From Ligilactobacillus salitolerans (GTDB lineage Bacteria > Bacillota > Bacilli > Lactobacillales > Lactobacillaceae): a DNA stretch of 37,225 bases. The notes beneath the pieces are model-generated. The model did no database searches, was not told where the DNA came from, and worked only from the letters and a program-made list of their open reading frames with translations. The DNA lies in contig NZ_BFFP01000001.1 of the NCBI RefSeq assembly GCF_003864415.1, positions 1 to 37,225 on the forward strand. The letters are read 5' to 3'. Shown here piece by piece: positions 30,985 through 37,225 of this stretch (the stretch's first letter is position 1; the number at the start of each line of letters is the position of its first letter). Position numbers and translations under genes: made by a program.

Positions 30985-31482
30985 TTAATTATTCAGATCA
31001 GTGGTGATCCTATTAACCAATTGTTCTGGGTTCATCTCTGCACTGATCGCCCGTTCTTCTGGAACTTGCAGAAAATCTTTTTCCAGCCACCATTTATGTA
31101 AAGTTTCCATATCAAAACGCCGTGCAGTTGCCCTTTGATTATTTCTTCTAACCGTCTCTTCAAAGGGGAGGTCAAAATAATAGACAAACGTCTTTTTCTC
31201 AAAAAATGAGAGCAAGTGTAACAGCATGTCTCGGTACTTAGCAGCTCCAAGAATTCCTTCAAGGATCACGTAATCATACCTATTTTTGCCAAACCTGCAA
31301 AGATACTCCATCAACTCAATACTTGGATTACCTGGAGTGTCTTTCACATTCAACATTTGTCTGCGAACCACATCTTGTCCAACTACCAGGACCTGTGCTG
31401 GTTGCAAGGCTTGTTGCAACCTGTACGCCGTCGTTGTTTTGCCGCTGCCTGAATTTCCGCGAAGGATAATCAGTTTAGTCAT
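30985..31482 (-). CDS. P-loop kinase-like ATPase
   Basis: 165 residues. GNSGSGKTT (9-17) is Walker A directly after the first strand (TKLIILR). VILEGIL near 72-78 is the likely Walker B, and RRNNQRATARR near 120 resembles an arginine-rich lid. This fits the AAA_33/zeta-like kinase group that phosphorylates small molecules. It is not a zeta toxin by context, since no epsilon antitoxin is adjacent. ATG follows AGGAAGGAGTAGACTGA. It is upstream of the Nudix gene, suggesting a small nucleotide- or metabolite-handling operon. Confidence 0.82.
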   Translation of the reverse strand: MTKLIILRGNSGSGKTTTAYRLQQALQPAQVLVVGQDVVRRQMLNVKDTPGNPSIELMEYLCRFGKNRYDYVILEGILGAAKYRDMLLHLLSFFEKKTFVYYFDLPFEETVRRNNQRATARRFDMETLHKWWLEKDFLQVPEERAISAEMNPEQLVNRITTDLNN

Positions 31483-31606
31483 TCAGTCTACTCCTTCCTA
31501 GAATTTTTTCCAAATCCTGCTATTGGATCACCACTACAACTCAAGACATCGTCTTACTGCTTGTGCAGACCTAATGGCCTTTTCATTCAAACTGACGCGT
31601 CAATGA

Positions 31607-32419
31607 TCAAATCTTCTCCCTAACCAGCAATTCTTCAATTGTAGTCCTAATTTCACCTGGATATTCCCAGTGTACATAATGAAAACTTCCATAGGGCTTA
31701 AAGTTCCACTTCTCAGTAAAATATTCGGACCGCCGATATTCCGCCTCACGAAAATCCCTGGCAAAGATAGTGACAGGCAGATCGTGGCTCAACTTAAGAT
31801 TCGGAAATCTTTTTAAAGCAGCACTATAATCGGCGGATTGTCGCTGCTCGATCGCAGGATCTGATCTTCTTTCGTCAGCAAGACTAGTTTCCCAGATCTG
31901 CTGGGCTAAAGATGGCGGAAAATACCGCTCAACTCTTCTTTTAAAGAGTCTCAACACATCTTTCTCCGTCATTTTGGCAGCAGCTTCAATTTCAGCTTGA
32001 TAGCCACCGCTATGAGGCGGATCTAAAATAATTTCACGTGTCATCGGTTCTATTCCCACAAAACCAATTAGATTATTTAGTTTTTGTGCAATATGTAGGG
32101 CATAAACACCCCCTAAACTATGGGCAACCAGTAGGATCCGCTGCGCCCCTTGCTGCTGGATGATCTTTAAGATCACGCCAGCCTCTTCTTCTAAATTAAA
32201 GGCTCGTTTTTCTAATGAACTCAACCCATGGTTGATATAGTCGACCACCAAGATTCCTGTTTGCGGCGGCAGCCGGTCGATGACTGGTCTAAAAGTCTGC
32301 TCCGTCTCAAAGCTGGAGGCACCGTTCAAAAACACGACTAAGGTTTTCCCTGGCCGAAACGCGACTCTGAAAGTTCCTAATTCCGTTTCAATTCTCTGAT
32401 CTGCTAATGCTTGTCCCAT
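31607..32419 (-). CDS. Alpha/beta-fold hydrolase
   Basis: 270 residues. VAHSLGGVYALHIAQ contains the nucleophile elbow G/H-x-S-x-G (HSLGG) with the serine nucleophile. FLNGASSF early on is the oxyanion region, and the catalytic His is probably in SFHYVHWEYP near the C-terminus. Substrate unknown; small lipid or ester hydrolysis is typical. The frame also has a TTG one codon earlier; ATG 32419 lies 7 bases after GGAGG. No signal peptide, so cytoplasmic. Confidence 0.85.
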   Translation of the reverse strand: MGQALADQRIETELGTFRVAFRPGKTLVVFLNGASSFETEQTFRPVIDRLPPQTGILVVDYINHGLSSLEKRAFNLEEEAGVILKIIQQQGAQRILLVAHSLGGVYALHIAQKLNNLIGFVGIEPMTREIILDPPHSGGYQAEIEAAAKMTEKDVLRLFKRRVERYFPPSLAQQIWETSLADERRSDPAIEQRQSADYSAALKRFPNLKLSHDLPVTIFARDFREAEYRRSEYFTEKWNFKPYGSFHYVHWEYPGEIRTTIEELLVREKI

Positions 32420-32476
32420 CAACCCACCTCCATATTAGAAAAAAGTATACCACTTTCTATACCTTTTAAGTCGCCT

Positions 32477-32671
32477 TTACTTCTCAGGATCATTTTCGAA
32501 TTTAACTGTCAGGGCATAACCTAAAATGATGGCCAAAATAATTAATAGTATGTCCACCACAAAATCCAGCCCACCTTCTAGTACAAAATAACCTTCAAGC
32601 CACTGTACCACTTGCAAGAAAAAGAAACAGTTGATAAGCAGTTGGATCCACCAAATTATTCTAACCTTCAA
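32477..32671 (-). CDS. Small two-helix membrane protein, TTG start
   Basis: 64 residues with two hydrophobic segments (about 5-23 and 35-53) and a charged C-terminus KFENDPEK. Start is a TTG, with AAGGAGG overlapping the end of the upstream gene (…KEEK-stop); the gap between the two genes is 2 bases, so they are translationally coupled. Family not recognised. It probably works with the neighbouring membrane protein. Confidence 0.68.
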   Translation of the reverse strand: MKVRIIWWIQLLINCFFFLQVVQWLEGYFVLEGGLDFVVDILLIILAIILGYALTVKFENDPEK

Positions 32672-32673
32672 TT

Positions 32674-33027
32674 CTATTTTTCCTCCTTAGCTGACTCCTT
32701 CGTAAAGAAGGCTGGAATGACATTTGCCAACATGATCAATGCCGGCAAATAATAATTCGTGAATTTAGCGGGCAAAAGCCAAAGCATAACCAGCATAACA
32801 ACCGTCATTGCCAAGCGAAAAATACCGTCAAAATGCTTGATAGTAGTCGGATGAAAGCGGGGATGATATGACGACTTGTCTGAAAAAAGCCAAAATTGTC
32901 CCAAGATAAATATAAGCATAAAAACGACTCCTAAACCCAGCATAATTTTACTTGCAAAAAAGATCCAAGTTAAAACAAAAGGGAGCCCGCCTACCAAGTT
33001 AATTAAACCGTATTTCCAGTCAATCAT
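32674..33027 (-). CDS. Small membrane protein, paralogue of the 4710-5057 gene
   Basis: 117 residues with four hydrophobic stretches. The N-terminus MIDWKYGLINLVGGLPFVLT, the loop KSSYHPRFHPTTIKHFDG and the end IPAFFTKE align along the whole length with the 4.7-kb gene, at roughly 45 percent identity by eye. Start ATG follows AAGAGGTAAAGCGA. Here it is followed by a second small membrane gene; the 4.7-kb copy is alone. Function unknown. Confidence 0.75.
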   Translation of the reverse strand: MIDWKYGLINLVGGLPFVLTWIFFASKIMLGLGVVFMLIFILGQFWLFSDKSSYHPRFHPTTIKHFDGIFRLAMTVVMLVMLWLLPAKFTNYYLPALIMLANVIPAFFTKESAKEEK

Positions 33028-33206
33028 TCGCTTTACCTCTTTTTTGCTAAGTGTAATTTATAAAGGTAAAATTTTTCAAGTAACACCTTTTTTCTAACGG
33101 GATTTTATTTTCAGAAAACATTTTTAAGCATCCCGAATTTTTTTGTTTTATTAAGTTAATATCTGGTGTACAATGTCTTATGGTTAAAAGAAAGGTGGTT
33201 TTAAGC

Positions 33207-34796
33207 GTGGGGAAAAATGAGGCTGGAACTCAAAAAAAACGCCGCTTGGTTCAATACGCCAACGGACGCTCACTTGAAGAAATCAACGGAACTGTCGAAG
33301 TTCCTAAAGGAAAAGGATTCTGGAAAACCTTATTAAAGTATTCCGGACCCGGAGCTCTGGTTGCTGTCGGTTACATGGATCCAGGTAACTGGTCAACTTC
33401 TATCACCGGTGGACAAAACTTCTCATATCTCTTAATGTCAGTGATTTTGATGTCGAGTTTAATTGCCATGTTGCTGCAATACATGGCCGCTAAACTGGGC
33501 ATAGTAAGTCAAATGGATTTGGCACAGGCAACCCGAGCCAGAACCGGCAAAGCATTAGGTATTATTTTATGGCTCATGACTGAGTTAGCTATTATGGCGA
33601 CCGATATCGCTGAAGTTATCGGTGGTGCGATCGCGCTTTATCTTCTATTTAAGATTCCATTGGTAATAGCTGTTTTCCTAACCGTTCTGGATGTTTTAAT
33701 CTTACTCGCATTGACCAAAATCGGCTTCCGTAAGATCGAAGCAATCGTTGTCTGCTTGATCTTCGTGATCTTAGCTGTCTTCATCTATCAAGTTGCCTTA
33801 TCTGATCCGAACTGGGGCGCAATGATCAGCGGCTTCGTACCTTCCGCCGATACATTTGCCAGCCACCCAGAAGTTGCAGGAATGACTCCAATCTCGGGTG
33901 CCTTGGGGATCATCGGTGCCACTGTGATGCCGCATAACTTGTACCTGCACTCTGCTATTTCACAAACTAGAAAAGTTGACCATTCTGATGAAGAAGATGT
34001 TGCTCGAACAGTGAAGTTTACGACTTGGGATTCAAATATCCAGTTATCATTGGCTTTCGTTGTGAATGCTTTACTGCTGATCATGGGCGTGGCTGTTTTC
34101 AAATCAGGGACAGTTCAAGATCCTTCCTTCTTCGGTCTGTACGAAGCTTTATCTGATACTTCGGCTTTAAGCAACCCACTGTTGATTGAAGTTGCTAAAT
34201 CTGGTGCTTTATCCGTGCTCTTTGCAGTTGCTTTACTGGCTTCCGGACAAAACTCCACGATCACTGGGACCCTAACTGGGCAAGTCATCATGGAAGGCTT
34301 CGTGCACATGAAGATGCCGCTTTGGGCTCGTCGCTTGGTCACTCGTCTGCTTTCAGTTGTTCCTGTTTTGATCGCCGTTCTTTCGACTAGCGGTCAAAGT
34401 GAGATCCAACAACATGAATCGATCAATAACCTGATGAACAACTCACAGGTCTTCTTGGCCTTCGCCTTGCCATTCTCAATGATCCCGTTGTTGATGCTGA
34501 CTAACAGTAAAACTGAAATGGGTGAACGTTTCAAAAACTCAACCTGGGTCAAAGTTGTTGGCTGGATCGCCGTTTTAGGATTGACCTTCTTGAACATGAA
34601 GGGCTTGCCGGATTCGATCGCTTCCTTCTTCGGTAACAACCCAACTTCAGCTCAGATCACACTGGCTAACAGTATCGCCTATACTGCAATTGTTGTGATC
34701 ATAGCACTGTTGATTTGGACTGTTGTTGATATCTACCGCGGCGATAAACGTCTGGCAGAAGAACACGAAAAAGCTGCCAACCAAAAAAATAATTAA
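33207..34796 (+). CDS. mntH: Nramp-family manganese transporter
   Basis: Proton-coupled divalent metal importer, mainly for manganese, which lactobacilli accumulate as an antioxidant. Eleven to twelve membrane helices. The first carries DPGNWSTS (metal-binding Asp and Asn) and the sixth MPHNLYLHS (metal-binding Met), both diagnostic. The frame is open to ATG 33180, but that codon has no ribosome site and sits about where transcription should begin (TACAAT at 33169-33174). GTG 33207 follows AAAGGTGG by 10 bases and gives 529 residues, so it is preferred. A terminator follows. It stands alone, divergent from the small membrane genes. Confidence 0.9.
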   Translation: MGKNEAGTQKKRRLVQYANGRSLEEINGTVEVPKGKGFWKTLLKYSGPGALVAVGYMDPGNWSTSITGGQNFSYLLMSVILMSSLIAMLLQYMAAKLGIVSQMDLAQATRARTGKALGIILWLMTELAIMATDIAEVIGGAIALYLLFKIPLVIAVFLTVLDVLILLALTKIGFRKIEAIVVCLIFVILAVFIYQVALSDPNWGAMISGFVPSADTFASHPEVAGMTPISGALGIIGATVMPHNLYLHSAISQTRKVDHSDEEDVARTVKFTTWDSNIQLSLAFVVNALLLIMGVAVFKSGTVQDPSFFGLYEALSDTSALSNPLLIEVAKSGALSVLFAVALLASGQNSTITGTLTGQVIMEGFVHMKMPLWARRLVTRLLSVVPVLIAVLSTSGQSEIQQHESINNLMNNSQVFLAFALPFSMIPLLMLTNSKTEMGERFKNSTWVKVVGWIAVLGLTFLNMKGLPDSIASFFGNNPTSAQITLANSIAYTAIVVIIALLIWTVVDIYRGDKRLAEEHEKAANQKNN

Positions 34797-34837
34797 GAAC
34801 AAATATCGGTCTACAATAAGAAAACTTTTCAAATCAG

Positions 34838-34878
34838 AAGCACCCTTCAACACGGTGATAATTTAGCCGCTGGAAGAG
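34838..34878 (+). terminator. Terminator of mntH
   Basis: AAGCACCCTTC pairs with GAAGAGTGCTT with one bulge, followed by TTTTTT. Confidence 0.8.
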
Positions 34879-35068
34879 TGCTTTTTTGCATAGTTATGCT
34901 TGACTTACGCTGCCACACAAGCATATTCTTCTCATAACTCACTCGGTGTCCACCAATCTTCTATCACTTAGTTTCAGCCGCCTAATCTAATTCTGAGCTC
35001 TTCGCGCAAGCCAAGCAGCCGTAAGCGTGATATGCTAAAGAAGGAAGAGTTTACATACAGCTTTATCT

Positions 35069-35131
35069 TTAATAATAATTATTAAACGTTGGAAACTTTC
35101 ACTTTGAAGTTAAACCCTTTTAAATTAAAAT
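35069..35131 (+). promoter_or_regulatory. gntP promoter and AT-only operator palindrome
   Basis: TTGAAG (35104-35109), 16 bases, TAAAAT (35126-35131) form a good promoter. Just upstream is the 19-bp palindrome TTTAATAAT-A-ATTATTAAA (35069-35087), symmetric apart from the centre base, a candidate binding site for an unlinked gluconate regulator. The rest of 34880-35197 shows no gene. Confidence 0.5.
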
Positions 35132-35197
35132 GAGTCCTAAAGGTCATTTTTGTAATATTTCGCTAACAAAACCTAGAAAAGAAAGGATGTCTATCCT

Positions 35198-36529
35198 GTG
35201 AAACTAGCGATCGTGGCATTTGCTGTCATACTTCTGATTTTTTTACTCGTCAAATTTAAATTGAACATCTTTATTTCACTGGTGGTCACTGCCTTTTTGA
35301 CGGCTTTTGCCCTCCAGGTCCCGCTGGCACGAATTCCCGAATTTATCACGACTGGCATAGGCGATCAGTTAGACGACTTAGCCATCGTCTTTGGTCTGGG
35401 TGCCATGCTGGGCAAACTGATCACCGACAGCGGCGGTGGTTACCGCATCGCGCACACATTGATCGAACATTCCGGCAAAAAAAAGATTCAAGTCTGTGTG
35501 ATCTTGGCTGCCTTCATTTTTGGACTAACTCTTTCATTTGAAGCAAGTCTGGTCGTTTTACTGCCATTGGTTTTTGTTTTAGCCAATGAAGTCGGGATCC
35601 CTTTGCTGGCACTTGCCCTCCCGATGGCGACAACTCTGGCAGTCTTGCATAACCTAGTCCCGCCGCATCCTTCGCCAACGGCGGTGGCCGGGATCCTTCA
35701 TGCTGACCTGACACAAGTGATCTCCTTTGGTCTCTTGATCTCCATCATTCTCATCTTGCTGATCGGGCCTGCCTTTGAACATTTTCTGCGGAAATTTTAT
35801 CCCCAGGTTTATCACAAACAAAGATCTTTGCTGGGGATCGGCAGGGCCAAGAAATTTGATTTAGAAAATACCCCTTCATTTGGCAAAAGCATCTTGACCG
35901 TCATGATGCCGGTCATTTTGATCGGTTTGGCTGGGATCATGAAATATGCTTTACCCAACAACGGCCTCAACAAGGCTTTCCAGTTCATCGGAAATGCCAA
36001 CATTGCCATGCTGTTGTCCTTAATTTTTGCCATTTTTACAATGGGGATCAGTCAAAAGACTTCGATGACAGAGATCGGTGCTAGATTGGAAGCCGCTTTG
36101 ACCCAGATCGCGATCTTACTCTTCATCGTCGGCGGCGTAGGTGCCTTCCGTCAAATCTTAGAGGAAGGCGGGATCACCAACTATATTGCTGCCCTTTTCA
36201 CTAACACCCACCTTTCACCAATTTTGGCAGCCTGGCTGATCACGGCTCTCCTGCGAGTAAGCATCGGTTCAGCGACGATCTCTGCCCTAACAGCCGCTAG
36301 TCTAGTTGGCCCATTGCTTGCCCAAAGCGGGGTTGCCCCAGTTCTGGTCGTCTTGGCGATAGGAGCCGGAAGTATTTTCGCTGATCACGTCAACGATGCC
36401 AGCTTTTGGATCGTTAAGGAATACTTTGATCTGACATTAAAGGAGACCTTTCTGTCTTGGACGGCTCTGACAGCAGTCATTTCTATTACGGGTCTAGCCT
36501 TGATTTACGGCTTATCTTTATTCATTTGA
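35198..36529 (+). CDS. gntP: Gluconate:H+ symporter (GntP family)
   Basis: 443 residues, about 12 helices. HNLVPPHPSPTAVAGI is a GntP-family signature, and FGLGAMLGKLITDSGGGYRI is also typical. It imports gluconate or a related sugar acid for the kinase encoded 17 bases downstream. Start is a GTG; the ribosome site AAAGGAT lies within AGGAT-GTCT-ATCCT, a 5-bp hairpin directly before the start that could dampen translation. Length is normal. Confidence 0.9.
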   Translation: MKLAIVAFAVILLIFLLVKFKLNIFISLVVTAFLTAFALQVPLARIPEFITTGIGDQLDDLAIVFGLGAMLGKLITDSGGGYRIAHTLIEHSGKKKIQVCVILAAFIFGLTLSFEASLVVLLPLVFVLANEVGIPLLALALPMATTLAVLHNLVPPHPSPTAVAGILHADLTQVISFGLLISIILILLIGPAFEHFLRKFYPQVYHKQRSLLGIGRAKKFDLENTPSFGKSILTVMMPVILIGLAGIMKYALPNNGLNKAFQFIGNANIAMLLSLIFAIFTMGISQKTSMTEIGARLEAALTQIAILLFIVGGVGAFRQILEEGGITNYIAALFTNTHLSPILAAWLITALLRVSIGSATISALTAASLVGPLLAQSGVAPVLVVLAIGAGSIFADHVNDASFWIVKEYFDLTLKETFLSWTALTAVISITGLALIYGLSLFI

Positions 36530-36546
36530 GGAAGGAATGTTAGTTG

Positions 36547-37225
36547 ATGCAGTATATGATCGGTATGGATATTGGAACGACCAGCACTAAGGCTGTTTTG
36601 TACGACCAAAACGGTCAAATTTACGCCCAGGCCAACGAAGGCTATGAGCTCTATCGCGATGCGACCGGAATGGCCGAAGAAGATCCAGCGGAGATCCTGA
36701 CCGCGGTCATTACAACGTTAGCGACTGTGGTTCGCACGATCGATTTCAAGCAAAACGAGCTCAAGGGGATCTCATTTTCCAGTGCCAACCAAAGTCTCCT
36801 CGTCCTAGACCAAAATCACCAACCGCTGACAAGACTCTTAACTTGGGCGGATACCCGTGCCGCAAAACACGCCGAGCAAATTAAAAACTCGCCCCGTGGT
36901 CAGGCTCTTTATGAAAAAACAGGGACACCCCACCACCCAATGACTTTGCTTGCCAAAATCAGCTGGCTCAAAGCAAACAAACCAGCGCTCTATGCCAAAG
37001 CTGCCTACTACTGTGGGATCAAAGAATATATTCTTTACCAGCTTTGCGGGACTTGGCAGATGGACATCTCCATCGCCAGCTGCACTGGGCTGTTTAATAT
37101 TTTTACCCAAAAATGGGACCCAGAAGCGCTCGAGCTTGCTGGAGTGAATGTCAAACAGCTGCCGCCAGTCGTTGATGCCTATGCACAATTCTCTGGTTTA
37201 AAACCAGAATATGTCCAACAAACAG
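36547..37225 (+). CDS. gntK: FGGY-family gluconate kinase, truncated by the window edge
   Basis: First 226 codons of a carbohydrate kinase, open at the window end. GMDIGTTSTKAVLYD (6-20) is the N-terminal phosphate loop of FGGY kinases. GISFSSANQSLL and TWADTRAAKHAEQI follow in the family order. FGGY gluconate kinases give 6-phosphogluconate for the pentose phosphate or phosphoketolase route. Context after gntP makes gluconate the best substrate; xylulose or glycerol are less likely. ATG is about 10 bases after GAGGAAGG. Confidence 0.88.
   Translation, partial: MQYMIGMDIGTTSTKAVLYDQNGQIYAQANEGYELYRDATGMAEEDPAEILTAVITTLATVVRTIDFKQNELKGISFSSANQSLLVLDQNHQPLTRLLTWADTRAAKHAEQIKNSPRGQALYEKTGTPHHPMTLLAKISWLKANKPALYAKAAYYCGIKEYILYQLCGTWQMDISIASCTGLFNIFTQKWDPEALELAGVNVKQLPPVVDAYAQFSGLKPEYVQQT

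Noticed and set aside
30985-31482. Zeta-type toxin
   Set aside because: P-loop kinase fold is compatible, but no antitoxin gene is adjacent and the neighbour is a Nudix enzyme.
36838-37188. Minus-strand frame of 116 codons at the right edge
   Set aside because: Antisense to the gluconate kinase, whose family motifs are clear.
1-37225. tRNA or rRNA genes
   Set aside because: No cloverleaf with a TTCRA loop and no rRNA core sequence noticed on either strand.

Overview
The window looks like a chromosomal segment of a low-to-mid GC Gram-positive of the family Lactobacillaceae. The evidence is AGGAGG-type ribosome binding sites with frequent TTG/GTG starts, cellobiose/lactose-type PTS subunits under a GntR/UTRA regulator, an Lsa-like ABC-F protein, a fused OpuC-type permease/binding protein, an FLP-type Crp/Fnr regulator, MntH, and a GntP/FGGY gluconate pair. 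The species cannot be named from the sequence alone. No rRNA, tRNA, CRISPR array, integrase or prophage module was found.

Layout. 1-255: a structured repeat-like element and a terminator. 256-1877: PTS EIIB-EIIA operon divergent from its likely GntR regulator, with overlapping promoters, operator and a cre-like site. 1881-3650: Lsa-like ABC-F gene behind a ~250-nt leader with a very long hairpin. 3771-5230: small HTH protein, GNAT acetyltransferase, small membrane protein. 5275-6868: internally deleted IS200/IS605-type tnpB element abutting a higBA locus whose toxin is dead. 7111-8822: quinone oxidoreductase, then a relBE/dinJ-yafQ-type locus whose toxin is also dead. 8833-12530: SRPBCC protein, XRE/TPR regulator, small membrane proteins, a double-GNAT protein and an unknown gene. 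12632-17273: five-gene leftward operon (compatible-solute transporter, disulfide-reductase-like flavoprotein, two unknowns). 17511-19496: orphan binding lipoprotein plus M20 peptidase. 19505-20987: second tnpB element, frameshifted. 21115-24363: FLP-like regulator facing a metal operon (HMA chaperone, small protein, P1B-ATPase). 24416-26752: NatAB-like exporter with a terminator-bearing leader. 26911-30178: roughly 3.2-kb accessory island (unknown gene plus two exported proteins) between imperfect 38-bp direct repeats. 30164-33027: small membrane protein, Nudix, P-loop kinase, hydrolase, two small membrane proteins. 33207-34796: mntH. 35198-end: gntP-gntK (gntK cut by the window edge).

The best candidate for a coherent regulated system is 21.1-24.4 kb. 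The FLP-like protein has exactly two cysteines, placed much as in the disulfide-switch protein FLP of Lactobacillus casei. A near-perfect FNR box (TTGAT-N4-GTCAA) lies about 41 bp upstream of the predicted transcription start of the metal operon, the class II activator position. A terminator-like hairpin then sits inside the operon just before the ATPase. This predicts redox-gated expression of metal handling, with more chaperone than pump.

A second theme is decay and mobility. Two toxin genes are broken while their antitoxins are intact. Two tnpB elements share an 86/87-bp right-end block, and in the first copy that block encodes the end of the HigA reading frame. The first copy carries a clean deletion between 10-bp repeats. 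The accessory island ends inside the 3' end of a small membrane-protein gene, giving the last secreted protein of the island a chimeric C-terminus.
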